Source of the DNA: a bacterium
GTDB taxonomy: Bacteria; Desulfobacterota; DSWW01
Assembly (NCBI GenBank): GCA_030609865.1
Contig: JAUWSZ010000122.1
Location: 1-6,966, forward strand
Direction: 5' to 3'
Length of the DNA: 6,966 nucleotides
Every line of letters begins with the position of its first letter. Position 1 is the stretch's first letter. Shown here piece after piece: positions 1 to 5,889 of the stretch. Below the pieces are notes generated by a model. It did no database searches. It saw nothing but the letters and a program-made list of their open reading frames with translations, and had not been told where the DNA came from. The translations under genes and the position numbers were made by a program.

Positions 1-248
1 AGAAGACCGACGACCTCACCGAGCAGGAAATCACCTTGATTCGAACCGTCCTCGACGCCAAGTACAAGATCGAGGGGGATCTTCGTCGAGAGATCGCCAT
101 GAACATCAAAAGACTGACGGACCTGAACTCGTATCGTGGGCTGCGCCACAAGAAAGGCTTGCCGGTCCGCGGTCAGAGGACCCATACCAACTCCAGAACA
201 CGTAAAGGCCCCCGCAGAGCGGTCATGGGAAAGAAAAAAGTGAAATAG
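1..248 (+). CDS. rpsM: 30S ribosomal protein S13, 5'-truncated by window edge
   Basis: S13 sits in the head of the small ribosomal subunit and contacts 16S rRNA, the P-site tRNA and the large subunit. The reading frame is open from base 3 and gives 81 residues to the TAG at 246-248. Full S13 is about 120 residues, so roughly the first third lies outside the window. The C-terminal hallmark is clear: [20 protein letters not shown], then [11 protein letters not shown], then a lysine-rich tail ending in KKKVK that fits the rRNA/tRNA-binding extension. It is followed after 23 bases by rpsK in the usual alpha-operon order. I see no disruption in the visible part. Confidence 0.97.
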   Translation, partial: KTDDLTEQEITLIRTVLDAKYKIEGDLRREIAMNIKRLTDLNSYRGLRHKKGLPVRGQRTHTNSRTRKGPRRAVMGKKKVK

Positions 249-271
249 CACCAACGAAATGAGGTAGGATT

Positions 272-664
272 GTGGCAAAGGCCAAAAAAGGGACCAAAAA
301 GAAGAAGATCAAGAAGCACGTAACGCACGGGATCGCCCATATCCAATCGACGTTCAACAATACGCTGATCACGATCACGGATATGAGTGGAAACACCATA
401 TGTTGGTCCAGTTCCGGGACGATGAAGTTCAAGGGCTCTCGTAAGGGCACGCCCTTCGCAGCGCAGATGGCCGCCCAGGACGCCGCAGAAAAGGCGATGG
501 ATCAGGGCATGAAGACCATCCAGGTCCATGTCAACGGCCCGGGGTCGGGTCGTGAGTCCGCCTTGCGGGCCCTTCAGAGTGCCGGATTTCAAGTCACCCT
601 GATCAAGGACGTTACCCCTATACCTCATAACGGATGTCGGCCTCCGAAGCGAAGAAGGGTCTAG
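272..664 (+). CDS. rpsK: 30S ribosomal protein S11
   Basis: S11 lies on the platform of the 30S subunit near the 3' end of 16S rRNA, at the mRNA exit region. The product is 130 residues, the usual family length. After a lysine-rich N-terminus it carries [19 protein letters not shown], the [14 protein letters not shown] segment, [14 protein letters not shown] and the near-invariant tail [18 protein letters not shown]. The Asn-Gly at residues 120-121 matches the position that is isomerised to isoaspartate in the E. coli protein (family knowledge, not visible here). The start is GTG at 272, preceded by the GAGG of a ribosome-binding site at 261-264. It lies between rpsM and rpsD in one transcription unit. 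Confidence 0.98.
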   Translation: MAKAKKGTKKKKIKKHVTHGIAHIQSTFNNTLITITDMSGNTICWSSSGTMKFKGSRKGTPFAAQMAAQDAAEKAMDQGMKTIQVHVNGPGSGRESALRALQSAGFQVTLIKDVTPIPHNGCRPPKRRRV

Positions 665-701
665 TCGAGGCCGCGGTGTTAACCAATAGGAGGGAGATCT
701 T

Positions 702-1328
702 TTGGCGCGTTATACCGAAGCCGTCTGCCGGTACTGCAGACGGGACAACACCAAGCTGTTCTTAAAGGGTGAGCGCTGCTACACCGACAAGTGTGCCATC
801 GAGAGACGGGGCTATCCGCCCGGGCAGCATGGGCACCTTCGGAGGAAATTCTCTGACTACGGGACCCAACTCCGGGAGAAGCAAAAGGTCAAGAGGATTT
901 ACGGTGTCCTTGAAAAGCAGTTTCGAATCTACTTCCAGACAGCGTTTCGAAAGAAGGGCATTACGGGCGAAAACTTGCTCTTCCTTCTGGAATGCCGCCT
1001 GGACAACGTAGTCTATCGTTTAGGTCTGGCAAGCTCGCGGGCGGAAGCCCGGCAACTCGTCCGACATCGCCATTTCCAGGTAAACGGAAGGCTCGTGAAC
1101 ATTCCGTCTTACCAGGTGCGACCTGGCGATCGTATCGAAGTGCGGGGAAAAAGCCAAAAAATCCAACGTATCGCAGAGGCCCTGGAAGCAGTCGACAGGA
1201 GAAGCGTTCCGAGTTGGCTCGAGTTGGACAAGGACCATTTTCTGGGTCACGCAAAGTCTTCCCCCACCCGAGAAGATATTTCCATGAATATTGACGAAGA
1301 CTTGATCGTGGCCTTTTACACCCGATAG
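702..1328 (+). CDS. rpsD: 30S ribosomal protein S4, zinc-binding (C+) form
   Basis: S4 is a primary 16S rRNA-binding protein that nucleates 30S assembly. In E. coli it also represses the alpha operon translationally. The 208-residue product has the usual length. The N-terminus carries C9, C12, C26 and C31, the four-cysteine zinc site of 'C+' S4 proteins, which E. coli S4 lacks. The RNA-binding S4 domain covers about residues 99-160 ([20 protein letters not shown], then [12 protein letters not shown]). The C-terminus ends typically in DLIVAFYTR. Initiation is at TTG 702, chosen because of the strong ribosome-binding site AGGAGGGAG at 688-696 and because [14 protein letters not shown] is the canonical N-terminus. 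It sits 37 bases after rpsK and 73 bases before rpoA. Confidence 0.98.
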   Translation: MARYTEAVCRYCRRDNTKLFLKGERCYTDKCAIERRGYPPGQHGHLRRKFSDYGTQLREKQKVKRIYGVLEKQFRIYFQTAFRKKGITGENLLFLLECRLDNVVYRLGLASSRAEARQLVRHRHFQVNGRLVNIPSYQVRPGDRIEVRGKSQKIQRIAEALEAVDRRSVPSWLELDKDHFLGHAKSSPTREDISMNIDEDLIVAFYTR

Positions 1329-1350
1329 TGTCCAGCAATCGGCCCAAGAA

Positions 1351-1365
1351 GGCGGCTGTGCCGCC
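1351..1365 (+). promoter_or_regulatory. Perfect hairpin between rpsD and rpoA
   Basis: GGCGGC (1351-1356), TGT loop and GCCGCC (1360-1365) form a perfect 6-bp GC-only stem. It lies in the 73-base gap between the S4 stop codon and the rpoA start. A pyrimidine-rich stretch (CTCTCCTC) follows it rather than a run of T, so it is not a standard intrinsic terminator. It could be an RNA-processing or stability element, or a structure tuning rpoA output against the ribosomal genes. That role is inferred; only the symmetry is seen. Confidence 0.5.
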
Positions 1366-1401
1366 CTCTCCTCAGATTACGATTGAACGGGGTTATTAGA
1401 T

Positions 1402-2415
1402 ATGAAGAAAAATTGGCGAGACCTGATCATGCCAAAAGGATTGGAAGAAGTTTCCGACAACACCTCCACGTACGGGAAGTTCGTTTGCGAGCCCCTGGAA
1501 CGAGGCTATGGCAGTACCCTGGGCAACGCCCTGCGACGCGTGATTCTGTCCTCCCTCCAGGGAGCCGCCATCACAGCCATAAAGATCGAGGGTGTCCTCC
1601 ATGAGTTTTCCACGGTCCCGGGCGTGAAGGAGGACGTCACGGACATTGTATTGAACATGAAAGAGGTCCGGTTGAAGATCGATGGTGAAGGACAGAAGAC
1701 CCTCACCCTGAAGAAGGATGGCCCCTGCGAGATAACGGCGGCCGACATCGAGGCGGATGATTCCGTGACGATCATGAATCCGGATCATTCCCTGGCGACC
1801 CTGAACAAGGACGGAAAAATCTACATAGAGATGACCGCAAGCAACGGCCGGGGCTACCGGCCCGCCGAGCGGAGCCCCGATGAGGACCTGCCGATTGGGA
1901 CGATCGTGATGGACGCGGTCTTCTCTCCCATCAAGAAGGTCAACTACAAGGTGTCCCAGGCCCGGGTCGGGCAGAGAACGGACTACGACAAGCTTACGGT
2001 GGAGATCTGGACGGACGGAGGCGTGGCGCCGAGGGATGCCCTGGGCTACGCGGCAAAGATCCTGAAGGAGCAGCTGACCACCTTCATCCACTTCGAAGAG
2101 GAAGAGGAAGCTCGCCGTATCGTGGGGATGGACGCGCACCCGGTCATGAACGAGAACCTGTACAAGACCGTCGAGGAACTCGAGCTGTCGGTCCGGTCCG
2201 CCAACTGTCTGAAGAACGCAAGCATCAAGACCATCTATGAACTCGTTCAGAAGACCGAGGCCGAGATGCTCAAGACGAAGAATTTCGGCCTGAAATCGCT
2301 GAACGAGATCAAGGAGATACTCACCGGGATGGGCCTTCGCCTGGGCATGAAGCTCGACGGTGTGCCCCCCCCACCGGAAACCGCGGCGAACCCGGAAGCA
2401 ACAACGACAGCGTGA
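1402..2415 (+). CDS. rpoA: DNA-directed RNA polymerase subunit alpha
   Basis: The alpha subunit forms the homodimer that scaffolds beta and beta' assembly, and its C-terminal domain contacts UP elements and activators. The product is 337 residues, slightly longer than the 329 of E. coli. The N-terminal assembly domain (about 1-235) contains [16 protein letters not shown] (residues 37-52) with the assembly arginines at 45-46. The C-terminal domain (about 255-315) contains [19 protein letters not shown], with R265 at the position of the key DNA-binding arginine. The tail is low-complexity ([16 protein letters not shown]). The start at 1402 is preferred over the ATG at 1429 because [12 protein letters not shown] matches the known N-terminus of delta-proteobacterial alpha subunits. 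The ribosome-binding site is weak (ACGGGG near 1386-1391). Confidence 0.98.
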   Translation: MKKNWRDLIMPKGLEEVSDNTSTYGKFVCEPLERGYGSTLGNALRRVILSSLQGAAITAIKIEGVLHEFSTVPGVKEDVTDIVLNMKEVRLKIDGEGQKTLTLKKDGPCEITAADIEADDSVTIMNPDHSLATLNKDGKIYIEMTASNGRGYRPAERSPDEDLPIGTIVMDAVFSPIKKVNYKVSQARVGQRTDYDKLTVEIWTDGGVAPRDALGYAAKILKEQLTTFIHFEEEEEARRIVGMDAHPVMNENLYKTVEELELSVRSANCLKNASIKTIYELVQKTEAEMLKTKNFGLKSLNEIKEILTGMGLRLGMKLDGVPPPPETAANPEATTTA

Positions 2416-2474
2416 GTCCGCTTCCCGGCGCCCGAAGAACATCCACAGCGAATAAGAAAAAGGCGAGTTGAGCC

Positions 2475-2840
2475 ATGCGACACCGAAAGTCAGGCAGAAA
2501 GCTGAATCGCACCCCGAGCCATCGAAAAGCTCTTTTTCGCAACCAGCTCCAGCAGTTGATCGAGCACGAGCGCATCTGCACCACAGAGGCCAAGGCAAAA
2601 GAGCTCCGAAGGTTCGCGGACAAGATCATCACCCTGGCCAAACGGGACGACCTCCATTCCCGAAGACTCGCCTTCGCCTTCCTGCGCAACAAGAAGGCCA
2701 CGAAGAAACTGTTCGAGGACCTCGCCAAGAGATTCGACGACAGGACCTGCGGCTACACCCAGATATATAAGTACAAGCACCGCAAAGGCGATGGAGCCCC
2801 CCTGTCCTTGATCGAATTCGTGAAGCAGGAGGAGAAGTAG
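2475..2840 (+). CDS. rplQ: 50S ribosomal protein L17
   Basis: L17 is a large-subunit protein near the peptide exit side. The 121-residue product fits the bacterial family (127 in E. coli). Recognisable parts are the N-terminus [24 protein letters not shown], the segment [26 protein letters not shown] (about residues 32-57), and GGY-like [25 protein letters not shown] (about 92-116). It closes the alpha operon and starts 59 bases after rpoA. The ribosome-binding site is poor, with only AGGCGAG-like sequence upstream. I see no good intrinsic terminator after it: the GC-rich bases from 2841 to about 2910 fold only into short stems without a T run. Confidence 0.98.
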   Translation: MRHRKSGRKLNRTPSHRKALFRNQLQQLIEHERICTTEAKAKELRRFADKIITLAKRDDLHSRRLAFAFLRNKKATKKLFEDLAKRFDDRTCGYTQIYKYKHRKGDGAPLSLIEFVKQEEK

Positions 2841-2954
2841 ACCCCCCGCAGTCATTCCCGTCCCCGCCTGGGGCAGACTCCTAGGGGATTCCCTTGCCCG
2901 CGCCCTCACTCTCACTGCATGTTGTCCTTCATAACGAATCCCGCACGGCCCTTG

Positions 2955-2983
2955 TTGACAGGACCGCTCAATCCCGCTATTTT
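2955..2983 (+). promoter_or_regulatory. Sigma70-like promoter for the HAMP membrane protein
   Basis: A perfect -35 hexamer TTGACA (2955-2960) is followed by a 17-base spacer and the -10 candidate TATTTT (2978-2983, 4 of 6 consensus bases). Transcription would start near 2990, about 50 bases before the ATG at 3042. This would uncouple the downstream gene from the ribosomal operon. It also argues against translation starting at the earlier in-frame ATG at 2919. The rest of the 201-base gap (2841-3041) holds nothing else I can name. Confidence 0.6.
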
Positions 2984-3041
2984 TCCACCTGGTTTGCCGA
3001 GCCATACCACAAATCTCGGACATTGCGAGGTCGACAATTTG

Positions 3042-3533
3042 ATGAATAAGAACACCCAGCAACGGCGCCACTACCTGATTGCCTACCGTTTTCAGCTTCG
3101 ATTCGCCCTTCAGATCCTACTCCTCCTGATCTTCACCTCCATGGTGATCGGCTGGACCGTGTACTACTCGATCTGGAACGCCTCTGAGGGACAGCTCCAG
3201 CGACTGCTGGGGGGAGAACGGATCGACCAAGCCGATGCCCTCCGGTTCCGAGAGGCGATTCGGACAGAACTCGGGGAAAAGGTCCTCTTTCGACTCTTCC
3301 TTCTGATCTTTATCGCCTTTGTCTTCACCGTCTTCGCGACCCACCGGATGGTCGGCCCGATTCGACACATGGAGAAGAACCTTCAGGCCTGTCTGCGGGG
3401 GGAGCCTGCGCAGCCGGTCCGCTTGCGGAAAACGGACGAATTCCAGGACCTCGCAAAGCTCATCAACCAGGTTCTGCTGGAAAAGCAGGGTTCAGGGGTC
3501 AGGGATCAGGGGTCAGGGCAAAACGCATCCTGA
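3042..3533 (+). CDS. Small two-helix membrane protein with a HAMP domain and no output domain
   Basis: The product is 163 residues from the ATG at 3042, chosen because it has GAGG at 3027-3030 and a promoter just upstream; an in-frame ATG at 2919 would add 41 residues without membrane or domain character. Seen in order: a basic N-terminus; TM1 at about 20-44 (LRFALQILLLLIF...); an extracytoplasmic loop of about 37 residues; TM2 at about 82-100; and a HAMP-like segment at about 101-147 with P106 and the DEF motif (132-134) of the second HAMP helix. HAMP domains normally relay signals to a kinase, methyl-accepting or cyclase domain, but here the protein stops just after it. The last 15 residues (QGSGVRDQGSGQNAS) come from a tandem-repeat tract, so the original C-terminus may have been altered. 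The function is unknown; acting as a partner in trans is an inference. Confidence 0.85.
   Translation: MNKNTQQRRHYLIAYRFQLRFALQILLLLIFTSMVIGWTVYYSIWNASEGQLQRLLGGERIDQADALRFREAIRTELGEKVLFRLFLLIFIAFVFTVFATHRMVGPIRHMEKNLQACLRGEPAQPVRLRKTDEFQDLAKLINQVLLEKQGSGVRDQGSGQNAS
3492..3519 (+). repeat. Four tandem TCAGGGN heptamers at a gene 3' end
   Basis: Four contiguous 7-base units occur: TCAGGGG (3492-3498), TCAGGGA (3499-3505), TCAGGGG (3506-3512) and TCAGGGC (3513-3519). The tract lies inside the last codons of the HAMP gene and encodes its Gly/Ser/Gln-rich tail. A 7-base unit is not a codon multiple, which points to an intergenic-type repeat read through by the gene rather than a protein repeat. 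Confidence 0.85.
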
Positions 3534-3538
3534 GGCGC

Positions 3539-3573
3539 GAAAAGGTGCCAGAAAAGGTGTCAGGAACCTTTTC
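3539..3573. repeat. GAAAAGGTGYCA tandem repeat and palindrome between convergent genes
   Basis: GAAAAGGTGCCA (3539-3550) is followed directly by GAAAAGGTGTCA (3551-3562), identical in 11 of 12 positions. The second copy begins a perfect inverted repeat: GAAAAGGT (3551-3558), a 7-base loop, then ACCTTTTC (3566-3573). This resembles the short palindromic REP-type sequences scattered between genes in many environmental bacteria (from memory). It lies just after the + strand stop at 3533 and contains the stop codon of the minus-strand gene in its loop (3560-3562). It could terminate transcription weakly from both sides, as no other terminator is visible between the convergent genes. Confidence 0.7.
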
Positions 3574-4090
3574 CTACCGACTCCTCGCTGGAGTGACGGG
3601 CGACCTCCCCCGGGTCGTACTCCATGGACCAGACCTCGATCATCCCGCAGACCTCGCAGATATCCAGCCGGTACATCCACCCTCGCTTCTGCGAGGCAAG
3701 CAGGACCCCAAAACTGTCGACGAATCGCTTTCCCTCCTGAATCTCCTCCTCGGAGCGCCCCTCGATCTCATCCTCCACCCTGTAGTGGTCGCAGTACAGC
3801 TCTTCCAGATAGTGGACAATTTCCAGATCCTCTGCCTCCATGACCGCGTACACGGAAGAATGCCTGGGGTGATCGAAAAAGGAATACCGATCCCGCTCCC
3901 ACACGCGCATCCGCTCAGAGTCGATCCGCTGCATGAGCCTCTCCTCCGCCGTCTCATCCCACGCAGAAACCGGCTCGTCAGGGCGCTTCAGGTAGTACTC
4001 TCCACCGAGTTCCTCCATCGTCCATGCGATGAAATCACGCAACTCTTCCCGCAGCATTTCGACAATCCCTTCCCGCTCTTCTTTTTCCAA
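3560..4090 (-). CDS. Uncharacterised charged protein with a CxxC motif
   Basis: I do not recognise the family. The product is 176 residues and very rich in Glu, Asp and Arg, with an acidic helical N-terminus. Aromatic patches include EYYLKRPDEP (31-40), VWERDRYSFFDHP (63-75) and HYLEELYCDHY (93-103). A single C145-x2-C148 lies in RLDICEVCGMIEVWSMEYDP near the C-terminus. There is no signal peptide or membrane segment. Translation starts at TTG 4090 with a GGGGGAG ribosome-binding site (4098-4104 on this strand). No earlier start is possible because the hydrolase stop codon lies in the same frame at 4106-4108. Only 15 bases separate the two genes, so they are probably co-transcribed. The last six residues fall in the palindromic repeat. 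It is preferred over the opposite-strand frame because of its ribosome-binding site, gene spacing and protein-like composition. Confidence 0.8.
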   Translation of the reverse strand: MEKEEREGIVEMLREELRDFIAWTMEELGGEYYLKRPDEPVSAWDETAEERLMQRIDSERMRVWERDRYSFFDHPRHSSVYAVMEAEDLEIVHYLEELYCDHYRVEDEIEGRSEEEIQEGKRFVDSFGVLLASQKRGWMYRLDICEVCGMIEVWSMEYDPGEVARHSSEESVGKGS

Positions 4091-4105
4091 TTCTCGACTC
4101 CCCCT

Positions 4106-4759
4106 TTAGTCGGCAAGGATCTCCCGGATGAACGGGTTCTCTCGCTTTTCCGCATCGAGCAGGTTCGTGGGCACGCCGCCGTAGTCATGGCCCGGCCAGA
4201 TCCGGGTACTGCCCGGGAGACCGAGCACCCTCTCACGCAACGAGGCGCTCAGTTCCTCCCAGGAGGCCCCGGGCAGGTCCGTCCTTCCCACACTCCCCAC
4301 AAACAACGTGTCCCCCGAAAATAAATGACCCTCGACCAACAGGCAAATCCCCCCGGGGGAATGCCCGGGTGTGTGCAGGACCCGGACGACGCACGGACCG
4401 ATCTCCAACCCGTCTCCCTCCTCCACCAGAACGTCAGGCCTGGGAGCAGGCTTGCCGCCCATCAGCCGAACCAGCACCCGGTGGCTCAGCCTGCCCAGGG
4501 TCTTCGCCTCCTTGCGATGGATCACAACGGATGCACCGGTATCTAACCTGACCCTGGCCACCGCACCCACGTGATCAGGGTGCGCATGGGTGCACACGAT
4601 CCAGCGAACCCGTGCATCACGCTCTCTGACCCGACCGAGGATCTTGCCAGGCTCGGCCCCCGGGTCCACCAGCATGGCTTCTCTCGTCGTGGGTTCGGTA
4701 ACCAGATAGGAGAAGACCCCGAAACGGCCTACCAGCATCTGATCGATCGCGAGATCCAT
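4106..4759 (-). CDS. Metallo-beta-lactamase-fold hydrolase, glyoxalase II-like
   Basis: This is a binuclear metal hydrolase of the MBL fold. The closest relatives I recognise are the short type II glyoxalase/YcbL-like thioester hydrolases that lack the long C-terminal substrate domain of classic GloB. The product is 217 residues, matching that compact class. Metal ligands are all present: T-H58-A-H60-P-D62-H63, H133 in TPGHSPGG, D150 in FSGDTLF, and H191 in WPGHDYGG. The SVGRTDLPGASWEEL segment (156-170) is also typical. There is no signal peptide, so it is expected in the cytoplasm. The start is ATG 4759 behind a modest AAGGGG-like ribosome-binding site. It leads a two-gene operon with the charged protein downstream. 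The substrate (S-lactoylglutathione, a persulfide or another thioester) cannot be decided from sequence alone. Confidence 0.93.
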   Translation of the reverse strand: MDLAIDQMLVGRFGVFSYLVTEPTTREAMLVDPGAEPGKILGRVRERDARVRWIVCTHAHPDHVGAVARVRLDTGASVVIHRKEAKTLGRLSHRVLVRLMGGKPAPRPDVLVEEGDGLEIGPCVVRVLHTPGHSPGGICLLVEGHLFSGDTLFVGSVGRTDLPGASWEELSASLRERVLGLPGSTRIWPGHDYGGVPTNLLDAEKRENPFIREILAD

Positions 4760-4800
4760 CGCCTACGAGCCCCTTTTGCTCGGAGATCCGAAAAACGCCC

Positions 4801-4823
4801 AAAATACATGGAAAATGTATTTT
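4801..4823. promoter_or_regulatory. 9-bp perfect inverted repeat in the divergent control region
   Basis: AAAATACAT (4801-4809), a 5-base spacer GGAAA, and ATGTATTTT (4815-4823) form an exact dyad. It lies between the hydrolase gene (minus, start 4759) and the small membrane-protein gene (plus, start 4925), and just upstream of TTGACA at 4828-4833. Symmetry, position and AT-rich surroundings suggest an operator for a dimeric regulator. The T run after the right arm also allows a weak + strand terminator. Both readings are inference. Confidence 0.5.
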
Positions 4824-4827
4824 TTTC

Positions 4828-4894
4828 TTGACATTCGGAAACACTATAAAATAGATTATAAAGATATAATTCTGATCGGCAGGTTTGGTATAAT
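4828..4894 (+). promoter_or_regulatory. AT-rich promoter region for the tandem membrane-protein genes
   Basis: The best single element is an extended -10, TGGTATAAT (4886-4894), with a perfect TATAAT hexamer about 30 bases before the ATG at 4925. Further upstream, TTGACA (4828-4833) lies 18 bases before TAGATT (4852-4857), a second possible promoter. The stretch 4801-4910 is strikingly AT-rich compared with its neighbours, as expected for divergent promoters. I cannot assign the minus-strand promoter of the hydrolase confidently, since several TATAAT-like hexamers read from that strand too. Confidence 0.55.
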
Positions 4895-4924
4895 AAAGTT
4901 ACTCGTTTTAGCAGGGGGGGCCCT

Positions 4925-5209
4925 ATGACTCATCACGTTCAAAAGGCAGGTATATTCTCTCGGGAGATCACGGAGAAAACCGTCCAGAAGTGGCGAATGG
5001 TCCAGTTCGCAGCCATCCTGCCCCTCCTTCTTTCCGTTGTTCTCCTGCTTCGCTTCAAAGGCTCGATCCTGGGCACAATTGTCTTCTTCCTGATCCTGAT
5101 CGTCGGAATCCTGCTGCCCCAGATCTACCGGGACCTGATCCAGTCCCACCTCATCCTCCGCGAAGAGATCGAGGCGATCAAAGGAAAAGAGGCGCCCAAG
5201 GACTCCTAG
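4925..5209 (+). CDS. Small two-helix membrane protein, first of a tandem paralogue pair
   Basis: I do not recognise the family. The 94-residue product has a polar N-terminus of about 25 residues, TM1 at about 26-43 (VQFAAILPLLLSVVLLL), a very short turn (RFKGS), TM2 at about 48-67 ending in GILLPQIY, and a charged C-terminal helix (RDLIQSHLILREEIEAIKGKE). Both ends would face the same side, probably the cytoplasm. The start is ATG 4925 behind AGGGGGGG (4913-4920). The next gene encodes a clear relative with the same LPLLL, G.LLP and SHL.L motifs, and the two are likely co-transcribed with a 74-base gap. The function is unknown; a small helper or scaffold role in the membrane is only a guess. 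Confidence 0.85.
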   Translation: MTHHVQKAGIFSREITEKTVQKWRMVQFAAILPLLLSVVLLLRFKGSILGTIVFFLILIVGILLPQIYRDLIQSHLILREEIEAIKGKEAPKDS

Positions 5210-5283
5210 GCCCTGCCCGTCCGCATCAGAGAGGGAACACCCCGCAGGCCGCAGCCAACCTCCTATCGAGGGGGGTACTAGCC

Positions 5284-5583
5284 ATGTCCCTGTCTTCCCA
5301 GCCGTTCCGTTACTCCATGTTCCGGAAGCCTGTGACGGAAGAAGACTTCCTGCGCCTGAGGAACGTTCAGGTCGGGGCACTGTTACCCCTCCTCCTTTGC
5401 TTTGTCTTCTTCCTGATGACCGCCAACATCTATCTCCTGTTTCTTCTGCTCTTCCTCCTGATCATCGGCGTGCTACTTCCCTGGATCCTCAGAGAAATCC
5501 TGAACTCACACCTCGTGCTCCAGCAGCAGATCCAAGACCTGACGGATCGAGAGAATACTGAGCAAACGTCCGAGGACCCCTAG
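5284..5583 (+). CDS. Small two-helix membrane protein, second of a tandem paralogue pair
   Basis: The 99-residue product is related to the preceding gene. A hand alignment from F13 here and F11 there gives about 28 identities over roughly 78 positions with one gap. TM1 is at about 28-46 (VQVGALLPLLLCFVFFLM), TM2 at about 48-68 (IYLLFLLLFLLIIGVLLPWI), then REILNSHLVLQQQIQDL and an acidic tail. The start ATG 5284 is chosen for the strong GAGGGGGG at 5268-5275; the frame stays open further upstream, but that part overlaps the first paralogue out of frame. The stop TAG (5581-5583) lies at the edge of an inverted-repeat element, so the last residues may have been set by an insertion. The family is not recognised. 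Confidence 0.85.
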   Translation: MSLSSQPFRYSMFRKPVTEEDFLRLRNVQVGALLPLLLCFVFFLMTANIYLLFLLLFLLIIGVLLPWILREILNSHLVLQQQIQDLTDRENTEQTSEDP

Positions 5584-5758
5584 GAGGCTGTTGAAAAAGT
5601 CCCATCTGCGGCGTTCGGCTTCATCCTTCGTCATTCAACGTACAGGAAGTACGCCTCATCGTTACATGGACCCCCGCCTTCGCGGGGGCATGCTTTGCCT
5701 GCCTTGCATCTGGAACTTTTTGAACAGCCTCCAAGCCACTTTTTCAACGGGCTGCTAG
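5580..5758. mobile_element. Miniature inverted-repeat (IS-end-like) element flanked by CTAG
   Basis: The left end at 5583-5603 begins GGAGGCTGTTGAAAAAGT. Its inverted partner at 5712-5732 ends ACTTTTTGAACAGCCTCC, matching 19 of 21 positions. A third related end lies at 5736-5754 (ACTTTTTCAACGGGCTG), inverted like the second. CTAG occurs at 5580-5583 and again at 5755-5758, outside the outermost ends, and could be a 4-bp target duplication. There is no transposase frame inside, so it would be a non-autonomous MITE or an IS remnant mobilised in trans. The interior also has a small stem, CGTAC/GTACG (5639-5653). The parent IS family is not determined; a YTAR-type target would suit the IS5 group, but this is weak. 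Confidence 0.65.
5665..5692. repeat. GC-rich palindrome nested in the first inverted-repeat element
   Basis: CCCCCGC (5671-5677), CTTC loop, GCGGGGG (5682-5688) form a perfect 7-bp stem, with CATG on both sides (5665-5668 and 5689-5692). This is the form of the common scattered 'CCCGC-CTTC-GCGGG' palindromes. Its place in the middle of the larger element suggests either the tip of one long hairpin or a later insertion. Confidence 0.7.
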
Positions 5759-5851
5759 GAGGCTGTCCGAGAATATCCTTCTACTGCGATTCCGACTGCA
5801 TTCCAAGGCGCATTCGAAATCTCGTAACGAAGCTATTCTCGGACAGCCTCC
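5758..5851. mobile_element. Second miniature inverted-repeat element, 94 bp
   Basis: GGAGGCTGTCCGAGAATA (5758-5775) is exactly reverse-complemented at 5834-5851, an 18-bp perfect terminal inverted repeat around 58 bases without a reading frame. Its outer nine bases GGAGGCTGT are identical to the ends of the neighbouring element, but the following bases differ (CCGAGAATA against TGAAAAAGT), so the two are relatives rather than copies. It also could form a long hairpin in RNA. No flanking duplication is obvious: CTAG is on the left, CCAA on the right. Confidence 0.72.
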
Positions 5852-5889
5852 CAACAGCGATGTGGGGCTGACGGCCGGGAGACGACAAA

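Noticed and set aside
1396..2598. 400-residue open frame on the minus strand opposite rpoA
   Set aside because: It lies wholly antisense to a gene with unmistakable conserved motifs and arises from GC-rich codon structure; the protein has no recognisable domain.
2841..2910. Possible terminator after rplQ
   Set aside because: Only short GC stems (for example CCCC-GCCT-GGGG) can form, and no T run follows any of them.
2919..3041. 41-residue N-terminal extension of the HAMP protein from the ATG at 2919
   Set aside because: A good promoter lies inside the extension, the extra residues look non-coding, and a better ribosome-binding site precedes the ATG at 3042.
3492..3573. CRISPR or origin iterons as an explanation of the short repeats
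   Set aside because: The heptamers are contiguous without spacers, and no replication gene or DnaA-box cluster is nearby.
3545..4324. 259-residue + strand frame opposite the charged protein and the hydrolase
   Set aside because: It overlaps the hydrolase metal-ligand region in antisense, has a His/Pro/Leu-rich shadow composition, and starts inside a repeat.
4990..5283. Upstream in-frame extension of the second small membrane protein
   Set aside because: It would overlap the first paralogue out of frame and gives an Arg/Pro-rich sequence; the strong ribosome-binding site is at 5268-5275.
4856..5380. 174-residue minus-strand frame across the tandem membrane-protein genes
   Set aside because: It is antisense to both paralogues, whose shared motifs show that the + strand is the coding one.
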